The notes under the pieces: generated by a model
Told to the model about the DNA's origin: nothing
The model's database searches: none
What the model saw: the letters and a program-made list of their open reading frames with translations, nothing else
From: Pararhizobium sp. IMCC21322
Lineage (GTDB): Bacteria; Pseudomonadota; Alphaproteobacteria; Rhizobiales; GCA-2746425
DNA length: 64,000 bases
Reading direction: 5' to 3'
Assembly: GCF_030758295.1 (NCBI RefSeq)
Contig: NZ_CP132335.1
Span: forward strand, 4,750,412-4,814,411
Shown: in pieces, positions 1 to 9,049 of the stretch
How the letters are laid out: every line of letters begins with the position of its first letter
How positions within the stretch are numbered: position 1 is the stretch's first letter
Made by a program: the position numbers and the translations under genes

Positions 1-2
1 CA

Positions 3-113
3 GGTGATATTCTGGAGGAGGTAAAGCGACCGCTTTTGATGGGCCTTACGCACGGCCAGACATGTTCTGAAGTTCAGAACTGCTGGGACGAATTTGCTCT
101 TCTGGCCTTGTGA
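3..113 (+). CDS. Possible 3' end of a gene cut by the left edge
   Basis: One plus-strand frame is open from the window edge to a TGA at 111-113 and would encode 36 residues ending in DEFALLAL. The other plus frames close within the first 25 bases. I cannot recognise a family, and an open run of this length can arise by chance, so this is only a possible truncated gene. From 114 to 276 I see no gene; that stretch lies downstream of the minus-strand flavoprotein gene and shows no clear terminator. Confidence 0.2.
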   Translation, partial: GDILEEVKRPLLMGLTHGQTCSEVQNCWDEFALLAL

Positions 114-276
114 TCTGCCCGTCCAAATCGCTGCGGCGATATCAGGTTGCTCCCTCTCCACGAAATGAAGGTGCTAATGGCAAACAATCAGTGTTCTCCG
201 TCCCGGAAAGGAAACCAGCAATTCGGGAATGGTGCGTAAAATAAATGTCTCAACAACAATCAAAGCAGATTATATT

Positions 277-1227
277 TTATGAGATTTCACGTCTCAAATG
301 ATCGCATAATTGTCTTGCGCTTTCGAATGCGGCCTCGACACGCCCACCAAGCATACCATCACCAATAGCAAACAGGCGCTGATCGTGACTGGCGAGATAG
401 GCGGTTCCAAAGGGCTTGTCCACCAACGCATAACGCCACCGGTGCGCTTCGGCATAAATCGGCTTGAGAGTCTGGTCTGCCATTGTCTCAAGCGCGTCTT
501 TCATAGCCGCAAGCGCCTGAGCCTTGTCCATCTCAAGATTGTCTTTGCTCCATTGCGCACCTGCTTGCGCGCATAGTGTTTCAATGCCAATGGACTGCGG
601 TTTGGAACTGTTTCGTGCCAGCCACGATAGGCTCTCTGTGTGCGCGCCTCGATAGTGATCGGGCAATGTCTCAATTGGCTCACTGAACGCAAACATGCTG
701 GTCCAGCATGGCATGTAAACAATGGTGTTCAACACGCCGAATACCGGATCGACCGGTGACAAAAGCGTGTAGGCTTGCGGTGAAGGTGTGGCCACAATCA
801 CTCTGTCGAAGCGATCAGCATTGCCGTCTTCATCGGTGCATACAATCTCATCATCTTTACGAGTGATATCGACGATGCGCGTCCGCTTTTTGACTTCAAA
901 TCCGATAAGAAGTGGTTTGACCAGGCCACTCATACCGGGTGTGCCAACATGCCATTCATTATCGCTGGTTTTGCCAACTGGTTCCCACAAGGCAACAGCA
1001 CCGGCATTTGACAATCCCGTCATCATGGCTCGGAAAGGTGCACTCCTGGCTGTGATGTATTGCGCGCCATGGTCGAAATTTCCATAATCTGTGCGCCGCG
1101 TGGAGAGCCGCCCACCGGTGCCTCCTGACTTTTCAAAAACTGTAATTTTGTGCCCGGCATCGGTCAGCTTACGCGCTGCGGTGATGCCAGCCATGCCCGC
1201 ACCAATAATCCCAATTTTCTCAGCCAT
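277..1227 (-). CDS. Renalase-like FAD/NAD(P)-binding oxidoreductase
   Basis: This 316-residue protein starts with a dinucleotide-binding strand and GAGMAG loop (residues 9-14), followed by a GGRLSTRR segment typical of the amine-oxidase/renalase flavoproteins, and ends with the usual FAD-closing region (FAIGDGMLGGRVEAAFES). Bacterial renalase-like enzymes oxidise dihydro isomers of NAD(P)H; whether this one does cannot be read from sequence. It has no signal peptide or membrane span, so it is probably cytoplasmic. It is divergent from the photolyase-like gene with 78 bases between the starts, so the two flavoproteins may share a promoter region. The length is normal for the family. Confidence 0.75.
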   Translation of the reverse strand: MAEKIGIIGAGMAGITAARKLTDAGHKITVFEKSGGTGGRLSTRRTDYGNFDHGAQYITARSAPFRAMMTGLSNAGAVALWEPVGKTSDNEWHVGTPGMSGLVKPLLIGFEVKKRTRIVDITRKDDEIVCTDEDGNADRFDRVIVATPSPQAYTLLSPVDPVFGVLNTIVYMPCWTSMFAFSEPIETLPDHYRGAHTESLSWLARNSSKPQSIGIETLCAQAGAQWSKDNLEMDKAQALAAMKDALETMADQTLKPIYAEAHRWRYALVDKPFGTAYLASHDQRLFAIGDGMLGGRVEAAFESARQLCDHLRREIS

Positions 1228-1305
1228 AGTTTTCGCCTTTTTGTCCTACTGCTCTAATTAGCTTGCTGAAGCCAAACATAAAGAGCAGCGGCGCATTTCT
1301 TTCCC

Positions 1306-2562
1306 ATGACCGACCTATTAACCCGCACAATCAAGTTCGACGCGACCCGCAAAGCAGGTCTGGACCGGTTGGACTCGTTTGTGCCTTTTGCGGCTACAAC
1401 ATATCGCACAGAGCGTAATTTTGATTATGGGCCGGCCAATCGGTCGAACGTTTCAGCGCTGTCTCCCTGGGTTCGTCATCGTCTCCTTACAGAGCAGGAA
1501 ATTTGCGCCCGAGTGATGCAGGATTTCGCATTGTCATCGACTGAGAAATTCATTCAGGAGGTTTTCTGGCGGACCTATTGGAAAGGCTGGTTGGAGATGC
1601 GTCCATCGGTTTGGTCTGTTTATGAGACAGTCAGGATGAAGGCGCTGAAGCGTACCCAAACAAATGGCAATATGCGCAGCGGTTACAACGCTGCCATTGA
1701 GGGCAACACCGGCATTGATTGCTTTGATGCCTGGGCAAAAGAATTGGTAGAAACAGGCTATTTGCATAATCACGCACGCATGTGGTTTGCATCAATCTGG
1801 ATATTCACCCTGCGCCTCGATTGGACACTCGGCGCTGATTTCTTTTTACGTCATTTAATGGATGCTGACGCGGCATCCAACACATTGTCATGGCGCTGGG
1901 TTGGCGGCTTGCAAACCAAGGGAAAGCATTATCTGGCGCGTGCATCCAACATACACAAATTCACGGACGGAAGGTTCAATCCGCAGGGCCTGAACGAAAA
2001 GGCCGGCCCGTTGGAAGATGACTTTGCTTTTGACCAACCAGTGCCGCCCAAACCACACACGCCTCTGCCCTTGGGCAAAAAAGCGATGCTGCTGATCACC
2101 GAAGATGATTGTACATTTGAGCAGTTGAGCTTTGGAACCAATGAAATCTGTTCCATCGCCACCTGGAATCTGAGTGATGGGCGGTCTCCGCTCAAAATTG
2201 GCAATGCAGCATCAGACTTCACCAGAGGTGCTCTTACCAACGCCGCCAACCGTGCCTGCGAAAAATTCGGTGGAAACACGACATCTTTTACAGGCAATAA
2301 TGCAATCGAAAACATGGCAACGGAAGCATATGATGCAGGCGCGGAATGCGTCATGGCACCCTTTACTGCACAAGGTTGGGCACGAGCCCCGATGAGCCAA
2401 CTGGCCGCCAAATGCACGGAGCGAGGTATCGTCTTTTGTGAAATTCCGCGCGATTGGGACACACAGGCTTGGTCCCATGCCACTAAAGGCTTTTTCCCAT
2501 TCAAGAAACAAATTCCTCAACTCATGCTCAATGCAGGTTTTGATATCAAAGGCAAAAGATAG
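1306..2562 (+). CDS. Photolyase/cryptochrome-like FAD-binding protein with apparently swapped domain order
   Basis: The 418-residue product begins directly with the alpha-helical FAD-binding domain of the DNA photolyase/cryptochrome family. Evidence is EKFIQEVFWRTYWKGW near residue 80, HNHARMWFASIWIF near 155, DWTLGADFFLRHLMDADAASNTLSWRWVGG in pieces near 175-205, and a YLARASNIHKFTDGRFNP segment near 210-225. The normal N-terminal antenna-binding Rossmann domain is absent from the front. From about residue 265 the protein instead continues with an alpha/beta region (AMLLITEDD, then AGAECVMAPFTAQGWAR, then HATKGFFPFKKQIP) whose order of elements resembles the end of that antenna domain. I infer a circular permutation. 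Repair activity, light sensing or another flavin role cannot be decided here. The adjacent divergent gene is another flavoprotein. Confidence 0.72.
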   Translation: MTDLLTRTIKFDATRKAGLDRLDSFVPFAATTYRTERNFDYGPANRSNVSALSPWVRHRLLTEQEICARVMQDFALSSTEKFIQEVFWRTYWKGWLEMRPSVWSVYETVRMKALKRTQTNGNMRSGYNAAIEGNTGIDCFDAWAKELVETGYLHNHARMWFASIWIFTLRLDWTLGADFFLRHLMDADAASNTLSWRWVGGLQTKGKHYLARASNIHKFTDGRFNPQGLNEKAGPLEDDFAFDQPVPPKPHTPLPLGKKAMLLITEDDCTFEQLSFGTNEICSIATWNLSDGRSPLKIGNAASDFTRGALTNAANRACEKFGGNTTSFTGNNAIENMATEAYDAGAECVMAPFTAQGWARAPMSQLAAKCTERGIVFCEIPRDWDTQAWSHATKGFFPFKKQIPQLMLNAGFDIKGKR

Positions 2563-2652
2563 AACTCTTGTCGATGCCCCATCAAAGGCAATGAAGGTTT
2601 CCCTTATCACCGAGGTTTGCAGCCTTCAAAAAAGCAACTCGACTTCCGGTCG

Positions 2653-3192
2653 ATGTCCAATATTATTGATATAATCCCTGATACTTTGACAATTGATGTG
2701 GGAAAAATGTTTAGAGCACTGTTTCGCATATTTTTTAGATCTACCCGAACAAAAATTCATCGTAAGCGTGGGAGGAGACAGCAGAAGCCGAAGAGTGTCG
2801 CCTCAACAAATATTCTGGGGGGTAAATGCCATGTAATAGATGGCGATACGATCATTGTCCGCGGCACCAAGATCAGATTGGCAGGAATTGATGCTCCTGA
2901 ACTTGAACACCCATGGGGCAAGAAAGCCAAATTTACCCTGATAGGTTTATGTAAAGGCAGGGTCGTTACCGCCATTATCAAGGACGAAATTTCTTATGAT
3001 CGTATTGTAGCAAAATGCTACCTGCCTGACGGAACTGATATTGCCGGTGAGCTGGTAAAACAGGGTCTGGCGCTTGATTGGCGTAAGTTCTCTGGGGGCG
3101 AGTACCGACATCTTGAACCAACGGACGCAAGAAAAAAATTGTGGCGGGCTGCGGCCAAACAACAGGGCCGCCTTAGGGACTTTAAATCGTAA
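2653..3192 (+). CDS. Thermonuclease (SNase-like) family protein
   Basis: A staphylococcal-nuclease-type fold is clear from VIDGDTIIV, IRLAGIDAPE and YDRIVAKCYLPDGTDIAGELVKQG in two pieces. These carry the expected calcium-binding aspartates, the catalytic glutamate and the two arginines. About 55 residues of basic, low-complexity sequence precede the domain, and no convincing signal peptide is visible. The start is uncertain: an in-frame TTG at 2617 and ATGs at 2653 and 2707 are all possible, and none has a strong ribosome site. I chose the ATG at 2653. The role is probably phosphodiester hydrolysis of nucleic acid; the cellular location is unclear. It stands alone between the photolyase-like gene and a small membrane protein. 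Confidence 0.75.
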   Translation: MSNIIDIIPDTLTIDVGKMFRALFRIFFRSTRTKIHRKRGRRQQKPKSVASTNILGGKCHVIDGDTIIVRGTKIRLAGIDAPELEHPWGKKAKFTLIGLCKGRVVTAIIKDEISYDRIVAKCYLPDGTDIAGELVKQGLALDWRKFSGGEYRHLEPTDARKKLWRAAAKQQGRLRDFKS

Positions 3193-3372
3193 GAATTAGA
3201 CCGGATCCGGCATGCCAGTACGCTCTCCAGGAGTTGTGGAGAACTGACCAACCATTGAAAAAACTCATATTATTTTGTCCAATATTTTGTGGCTTGAGGT
3301 TTCAGTTCCAATTGGGGGGCTGGACTGGCGCTCTTACATTTGGATAGAATGTTATACTTTGGAGCACAGCTG

Positions 3373-3807
3373 ATGACCATTGCAGATACGATCAAAGGAT
3401 TTGTCGCACTTATCGGCCTGGCCGGGTTCGTGTTCGGTGTGGTCAAATTTTTGGAGGTTCAGGCTGTTGAAGCCGAGAGGCCGTACCTTGAGAAAAAGTT
3501 GGCATGGTGTGAAGAAGCTGTTGAAACAACGTCGCGAATTGCCACGTCGGCGCAGCCTTCTCAGAAAGACATAGAACGATTTCGGCAGATGTATTGGGGT
3601 GTAATGGGCCTTATTGAGAAGGCCTCAATAACGACTGCCATGGTGGAATTCGGGAAATCTCTTGATTCCCTACCCTCACCTGCAGAAGGCTCAAAAGACC
3701 TGACAGAACATCTCGCTGGCACGCGGGGCAAATCATTGGCACTTGCTCATGCTTGCCGAAAAGAGCTGTCCGCAGAGTGGTCACCAAGCTGGTCTATCAG
3801 CCGATAG
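3373..3807 (+). CDS. Small membrane-anchored protein of unknown function
   Basis: The product is 144 residues from the ATG at 3373, which is preceded by GGAG at 3361-3364 at a good distance. In-frame upstream starts (TTG 3340, ATG 3349) lack such a site. Residues about 9-25 (FVALIGLAGFVFGVVKF) form one hydrophobic segment. The remainder is soluble and helical, with a Glu/Lys-rich stretch right after the membrane segment. I do not recognise a named family. The single N-terminal span suggests an inner-membrane protein with a cytoplasmic or periplasmic helical tail. The 200 bases after it (3808-4007) hold no gene or terminator that I can support. Confidence 0.55.
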   Translation: MTIADTIKGFVALIGLAGFVFGVVKFLEVQAVEAERPYLEKKLAWCEEAVETTSRIATSAQPSQKDIERFRQMYWGVMGLIEKASITTAMVEFGKSLDSLPSPAEGSKDLTEHLAGTRGKSLALAHACRKELSAEWSPSWSISR

Positions 3808-4007
3808 CCATCCGCGGTTGCGTTTCAAATGGATAATGCCACACACTTTGAACCAAAAGAACCGAGCTGCTGCCAGTTTCGTGGAAGGCAGAGAAGCAAA
3901 GGTCATTTCGTGTGCAAAATGTCAGCGGCTCACGTAGCTGGTGGCTCGCACCTCAGACTTTAATCGTTTTCAAAATCAAAACAGCAGCCCAGCCTGTAGC
4001 CGCAAAA

Positions 4008-5036
4008 TCACCCAGGTGGCGAGGGAATATCATCTGGAAGAAGGTTCTCATTGCGTAAATCAGACCAAAAAGCGTCTGGGATCTTGATATCCAGATAATT
4101 GACGTTTTGTTCGACTTCTTTTGAACTGACTGCGCCAAAAACCACCGAGGCAACTTCCGGGGCGGCCAGCGGAAATTGCAGCGCAGCCGCAGCCAGTGGC
4201 ACATTATGAGCATTGGCGACGCGCGTAAGTTGTTTGACCCGCTCAATGACATTCTCGGGCGCTTTGCCATACTCGTATTTCGCGTCATCGGTCACGCCTG
4301 TGGCCAGAATACCTGAATTGAATGCACCGCCAATCACCATAGACGCCCCATGATCGCCGGCTCTCACAATCTCGTCGCGGTAGATGTCGTGTTCAAGAAG
4401 CGTGTATCGGGACGCGACCAGGAAAACGTCAAGGTCGGCACCATCCAGAAACCTGTTGATCATGCCGCGCTCATTAATCCCGGCGCCAATGGCCTTGACC
4501 TCACCGGATCTTTTCAGCTCTTCGAGGGCTTTATAGCCACCCTTGTCCAATTCATTGAATTTGGCATCCAGATCACTTTCGTCTGCAAAGTAACCATGGT
4601 CCAGATCATGGATGAACAGAGCATCGACCTGATTGATGCCCAACCGTTGAAGACTGTCTTCATAAGAGCGCATGATCGCATCATATGTAAACTCGTGTTG
4701 CACATCGAATTGCAACGGTGCTTCCCAGGCCGGTGGTTGGTAGCTTGCCCGATCTTGGGGCGCGCGCAGGACACGGCCAACCTTCGTTGTTAATATGTAG
4801 TCCTGTCTTGGGCGGTCATATAAACTGCGACCGGTGCGGTGTTCGGCCTGACCCAAGCCATACCATGGCGCTGTATCGTAGAACCTTAGTCCAGCGTTCC
4901 AGGACGCCTCAAATGTGTCGCGCGCACTCGTTTCGTCAATGGCCGCATAAACGCCACCAAGCGGGCATGTTCCCAGTCCCAGAACGGGCAGCTTTAAATC
5001 TGTTTTGCCGACGGTGCGAAGGTCATCGGGCCGCAT
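4008..5036 (-). CDS. Aldo/keto reductase (aldose 1-dehydrogenase type)
   Basis: The protein is a 342-residue member of the aldo-keto reductase superfamily. LGLGTCPLGG lies near the N-terminus, RFYDTAPWYG carries the catalytic Asp and Tyr, and TTKVGR carries the active-site Lys. It resembles the sub-group that oxidises aldoses to lactones (L-fucose or D-threo-aldose 1-dehydrogenase, pyridoxal 4-dehydrogenase). An ATG at 5054 would add six residues, but the ATG at 5036 lies one base after the stop of the upstream dehydrogenase gene, so coupled translation makes it the better start. As the last gene of the sugar operon it probably acts on the imported aldose or a downstream aldehyde. Confidence 0.82.
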   Translation of the reverse strand: MRPDDLRTVGKTDLKLPVLGLGTCPLGGVYAAIDETSARDTFEASWNAGLRFYDTAPWYGLGQAEHRTGRSLYDRPRQDYILTTKVGRVLRAPQDRASYQPPAWEAPLQFDVQHEFTYDAIMRSYEDSLQRLGINQVDALFIHDLDHGYFADESDLDAKFNELDKGGYKALEELKRSGEVKAIGAGINERGMINRFLDGADLDVFLVASRYTLLEHDIYRDEIVRAGDHGASMVIGGAFNSGILATGVTDDAKYEYGKAPENVIERVKQLTRVANAHNVPLAAAALQFPLAAPEVASVVFGAVSSKEVEQNVNYLDIKIPDAFWSDLRNENLLPDDIPSPPG

Positions 5037-5037
5037 A

Positions 5038-6078
5038 TCAATCCACTTTCTCAAGGGACGATATTTCGATCAGTTTGCCGGTATCTGCGGACTGATAGGC
5101 TGCCTCTGCCAGACTATATGTCTGCAGGCTGTCTTCGGACGATGTCTCAAATGCTTGACCCGAGCGCAGCGCGTCAATGAAATGTTGCTGGGTTTTGGGC
5201 ACTGAATCTTGAATTTGAATCCAGGGCTCTGATGTCCATCTGCGGCCATCATCCTCAATCTTCTCTTCGCGCGTTGTTCCATTTGCATGAATACGCAGCA
5301 CTTCTCCTTCAAGAATTTGCACTGTGCCAAGTCGGCCTTCGATTTCGCCCAGCGTTTGTGGAAACAGGCTCGGAGTGCGATGTGAGGCGTAACTTACGTC
5401 AATAATTGATGTTGCAGCATTGTGGTGGCGCAACAGCATTGTTGCGGCGTCTTCACCTGCAATGCCTTCTTTGACGGATTGGTTGATGCAAGTGATCGCA
5501 TCCGCATTGCCCATCAGGAACCGCGCCAGATCAATCATATGAATTCCAACGTCCATGATCATGAAGCGCTTCGTTTTGGTCAGATATGGCTGGTTTGTGT
5601 AAACATCGATATCATTTCGCCAGGAAAGTCGAGCGAATGTGGTTTCACCGATTTCTCCGCTATCCAGAATTTCACGCAAGCGGCGGAAGACATTCTGAAA
5701 ACGAAAATTCTCGTGAAGCATGACACGCACATTGGCAGATTCAGCATTGGCCTGAATGCGCCGACACGTTTCAATATCAGGTGCAAATGGCTTCTGAACG
5801 ATCACCGGCACGCCTGCCTCCACAGCAAGCGCTACCAGATCTTCATGCGTATCCATTGTTGTACAGATATCAACGAAATCAAACGCGCCTGATTTCAAAA
5901 TCGACGCGTCCGTATAGAATTCCGGAATTGAATATTCCTGCGCATAGGCCTCTGCGCGCGCTGGATCAAGATCACAGACAGCACCGATCTGTGCCCCTTC
6001 AACATCCGCCCAGGCGTGCAAATGATTGCGTGAAAAGAAACCGCATCCTATCAGAAGTCCATTGAGTGGTTTGTTCAC
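5038..6078 (-). CDS. Gfo/Idh/MocA family NAD(P)-dependent sugar dehydrogenase
   Basis: The 346 residues show the N-terminal Rossmann nucleotide-binding domain (GLLIGCGFFSRNHL, residues 7-20), the family EKP-like position in VQKPFAPD near residue 95, and DVGIHMIDLARF near residue 178 with the conserved acid and histidine of the C-terminal substrate domain. The start codon is GTG at 6078. It overlaps the stop of the lactonase-like gene (GTGA) and is preceded by a strong GGAGGGGG site. Located beside a D-apionate-lactonase-like gene, it is a good candidate for the dehydrogenase that makes the lactone (the D-apiose dehydrogenase ApsD role). That role is inferred from context, since the family has many substrates. 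Confidence 0.82.
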   Translation of the reverse strand: MNKPLNGLLIGCGFFSRNHLHAWADVEGAQIGAVCDLDPARAEAYAQEYSIPEFYTDASILKSGAFDFVDICTTMDTHEDLVALAVEAGVPVIVQKPFAPDIETCRRIQANAESANVRVMLHENFRFQNVFRRLREILDSGEIGETTFARLSWRNDIDVYTNQPYLTKTKRFMIMDVGIHMIDLARFLMGNADAITCINQSVKEGIAGEDAATMLLRHHNAATSIIDVSYASHRTPSLFPQTLGEIEGRLGTVQILEGEVLRIHANGTTREEKIEDDGRRWTSEPWIQIQDSVPKTQQHFIDALRSGQAFETSSEDSLQTYSLAEAAYQSADTGKLIEISSLEKVD

Positions 6079-8012
6079 TGGCCCCCTCCTTCGCGCACAA
6101 ACATCACGGCATAAGCATCCAGTTCGTCGAAGTCTGCAATTGAGGTCGACGGTGCTGGTTTTAGATCACCTGATAAAGTGGCAAGGCTTGAGGCATCAAG
6201 CACAATGGCATTCGCATCAGCTATATCCATCTTTGGGATGGGTCGTGGCGTCGTAGCCAAATTTGCCATCAGCGCAAACCGGCTCCCGTCGCGCTCCCAC
6301 AACAGCTGCGCCACATTATTTTGTGTAGACGCGCCCAATATAGTACCGCCGCCAGCAGCGTTTATCCAACGCGCCACATGATAGAGCGGATACGCCGCGC
6401 CAGCCGGTTGGTCATCCCAGTAAGCGCGTGCAAATTTCTGAGGGGTGGACATTAGCCCGAAGGGGCCAACCGGCGCACCGAAAGCAAATCGGTCCAGTCC
6501 AAAGGGTGCACTACGTGCCAGATAGCCAACAATCCAGGCTGCAGCGAAAAGGCCACGTTGCCTTGGGTCTTGTGCGGCCATGCCTTCACGGTCATCCGGA
6601 TCATTATCTGATGGCGCCGGGCCATAAGGGTTCAACCGGGCGCCGATGCCAGTTGGCCCCACTGAAATTGGCAACCCGCCTGCAAGGGCAACCGCCGAGC
6701 CCAATATGTGCGGCAGCGATTGCAGTGTTTCCATGACGGACGCATCATCTGCGGCGTGAACCACCGGTGTGGTTGCAAAGGTGACACCATGCCAAAATGA
6801 TGGATCAGGTCTCTTCCGATTAAACTCAGTGAAGAATGCTGGCGTGCCGCCAATGCGCTTGGCTTCTGGAAATTGGTCCGCGAGATGCGCCGCGATGGCT
6901 TTTTCCAATGGATGCGGAGGGCGCTCCTCACCAGGCTGAAAGCTCTGCTCATCGACTTTTGCAAATGCGGAGACATGTGACACGGTTACGCCAGCCGCTT
7001 TCAAGCGATTGCCTATCGATGAAAGCTCGACGCCAGCGGCCTCATCATCGGTCGCTTCAAGAACAATCTGCAGCTCCAGCGCTGCGCCGGTGATTTCCAA
7101 TAATTTAGTCAGGTCTGAAAACGCGACATCTGTTTTTTCCACCGTACTATCGAACCGCAGCATGATGCGGTCTGGTGCCAGCGCACGCATCGCGTCAGAC
7201 TGTTCAAGCGCTTTTGCCGCCTGAGAAACAGTGTCCAAAGGCAGGGCATAGGACGGCATTTTCTGATCTGCAATTACCGGTGTGGCCACGGCAGATTTCG
7301 CCTGTGAAGACGCGCCATCATCGGTAATCTTGATGTGCACAGCCTGCTCGACCGGCTCATCAGGCAAAAGTTTATAAGGATAGGGCAAGCCAATTGGACG
7401 ACTATAGGTTTTGAAAGATGCATCGGACCAATTTCTGTGGTCCTCCATTTCAAAGATGTCGCCCTCAAATCGTGTTTCAACTGTCAGCCCTGAAACCGGC
7501 TTGTGAGTGATGGCTTTCATATCCATTACCGGTTGGCCGGGAGAGATTTGCGCAGGCATCTCAAGGGTCCGCGCTGGATCGCTTGCATGATCCACATTGA
7601 CCTGCGTGCCAGCAAACCCGTCCAATTGGTGCAGTATCACAAAGCCGCTTCTGTTTGTGTCAAAGGGAACTTCAGAGCGTATGGTTGATGTTGCAGACAA
7701 AGATCCAGCTGCGCTTCCTTCCAGGAGCACCTGCACAACAACGCCGCCATTCTTTTCGCCATAATGCGCATCATATGAGACGGAAAAACTATCCGTGTCC
7801 TGCTCAATGGCCAATTTGGAAATATCTGCCGGTGGCGTTCCCCATCCAGGCGTACGCACGAGAAACATGATCGCGCGCAATACTTCCAAACCGTCCCATT
7901 TGATCCAGCGCAACGCGCCCGCATCATACACAGCCTCCAGCTTTCCAGCCTTCAGGGCCTGTGTTTTGGGTTCCTGATTTGCAGTCCCTGTTAAAAAGAT
8001 ATTTCGTGTCAT
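6075..8012 (-). CDS. apnL: D-apionate lactonase-like protein
   Basis: This large 645-residue protein has no signal peptide. Its first 240 residues form a beta-rich region ending in FEMEDHRNWSDASFKTY, a stretch I recognise as characteristic of the D-apionate lactonase (ApnL) family. The rest includes a barrel-like region (PDRIMLRFDS, then FFTEFNRKRPD, then TPVVHAADD) and a beta-rich tail. ApnL hydrolyses D-apionolactone to D-apionate in the oxidative degradation of the plant branched sugar D-apiose. Start and stop overlap the permease gene upstream (ATGA) and the dehydrogenase downstream, so the genes are cotranscribed. The remaining apionate enzymes (oxidoisomerase ApnO, 3-oxo-isoapionate enzymes) are not in this window, so the exact substrate stays open. 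Confidence 0.6.
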   Translation of the reverse strand: MTRNIFLTGTANQEPKTQALKAGKLEAVYDAGALRWIKWDGLEVLRAIMFLVRTPGWGTPPADISKLAIEQDTDSFSVSYDAHYGEKNGGVVVQVLLEGSAAGSLSATSTIRSEVPFDTNRSGFVILHQLDGFAGTQVNVDHASDPARTLEMPAQISPGQPVMDMKAITHKPVSGLTVETRFEGDIFEMEDHRNWSDASFKTYSRPIGLPYPYKLLPDEPVEQAVHIKITDDGASSQAKSAVATPVIADQKMPSYALPLDTVSQAAKALEQSDAMRALAPDRIMLRFDSTVEKTDVAFSDLTKLLEITGAALELQIVLEATDDEAAGVELSSIGNRLKAAGVTVSHVSAFAKVDEQSFQPGEERPPHPLEKAIAAHLADQFPEAKRIGGTPAFFTEFNRKRPDPSFWHGVTFATTPVVHAADDASVMETLQSLPHILGSAVALAGGLPISVGPTGIGARLNPYGPAPSDNDPDDREGMAAQDPRQRGLFAAAWIVGYLARSAPFGLDRFAFGAPVGPFGLMSTPQKFARAYWDDQPAGAAYPLYHVARWINAAGGGTILGASTQNNVAQLLWERDGSRFALMANLATTPRPIPKMDIADANAIVLDASSLATLSGDLKPAPSTSIADFDELDAYAVMFVREGGGQ

Positions 8013-9016
8013 CGGCTTTGCTTCTTAATAAATGCGTCGAAGGCGACAGCAGCAATAATGATAAGTCCAATCATGACTTGTTGTGTGTAGGGCGACACAT
8101 TCAGGATGACGAGGCCGTTCATCAAAACGCCTGTCAGCAGCGCGCCGATGACCGTACCCACAACGCCGCCTGTTCCGCCATACAAACTCGTCCCCCCGAT
8201 GACCACCGCAGCAATCGCCGTCAGCTCATACCCCGTGCCAGCGACCGCTTCGGCGGAATTGAGACGTGCGGCCAGAACGAATCCAGCCATGCCCGAACAA
8301 AAACCAATCACACCATATGTGGCTATGGTGACAAGGTTCACATTGATACCTGAAAGCCTTGCGGCATCAGGATTTGACCCGACGGCATAAACGGCACGAC
8401 CAAACCGGGTTTGCGTGAGCACAAGATAAGCGACCAAAGCAACGACTGCGAATATGATAACCGGGACAGGAATAGGCCCCACCAGGCCACGGCCCCACCA
8501 ACCGAACTCCGCACTAAACCCCGAAACCGGGCCACCATTGCTTATGGCAAGCGCTATTCCCCTGAATATTGTAAGACCACCAAGCGTGACGACAAACGCT
8601 GGCACCCCCAGCCAGGCAATAGCCATTCCCTGTAAGACACCAGCCACCGTTCCTGCTGCAAGCGCAGCCACGGCCGCAAAAGCCCAGTGAAAACCAGTGC
8701 CATCTGCGGTCAACGAGAAATTTCCTTCGACACCGCCTTTGGCAACGACAGCGGCGCATAGTCCGGTCACCGCGACCAAAGAACCAACAGACAGATCAAT
8801 GCCGCGGATGAGAATAACAAAGGTCATACCGACCGCGATGATACCAAAAATTGAGACCTGTCTTAAGATGTTAAAGATGTTCAACGACATCAAAAAACGC
8901 GGCTGCAGAATGGCAAAAATGAGCACCAATAGAAGAAGGAAGATCAGCGGAGCCAGTTTGCCCAGCAGAGCATATCGGCGAGCACGGGCCATCGCTGCAT
9001 TAGGATCTTCAGTCAT
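8009..9016 (-). CDS. Sugar ABC transporter permease (RbsC/BPD_transp_2 type)
   Basis: The 335-residue hydrophobic protein has eight to ten predicted membrane spans and the family signatures RGIDLSVGS (near residue 70) and VVIGGTSLYGGTGGVVGT (near 275). It belongs to the carbohydrate uptake transporter 2 group (ribose, xylose, galactose and similar monosaccharides). The ATG at 9016 has AGGTG seven bases upstream; an ATG at 9022 is also in frame but too close to that site. It forms a complete importer with the tandem ATPase and the periplasmic binding protein upstream in the same operon. Confidence 0.85.
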   Translation of the reverse strand: MTEDPNAAMARARRYALLGKLAPLIFLLLLVLIFAILQPRFLMSLNIFNILRQVSIFGIIAVGMTFVILIRGIDLSVGSLVAVTGLCAAVVAKGGVEGNFSLTADGTGFHWAFAAVAALAAGTVAGVLQGMAIAWLGVPAFVVTLGGLTIFRGIALAISNGGPVSGFSAEFGWWGRGLVGPIPVPVIIFAVVALVAYLVLTQTRFGRAVYAVGSNPDAARLSGINVNLVTIATYGVIGFCSGMAGFVLAARLNSAEAVAGTGYELTAIAAVVIGGTSLYGGTGGVVGTVIGALLTGVLMNGLVILNVSPYTQQVMIGLIIIAAVAFDAFIKKQSR

Positions 9017-9049
9017 AAACATTCACCTGGGTCACGAAATTTTTGAATT

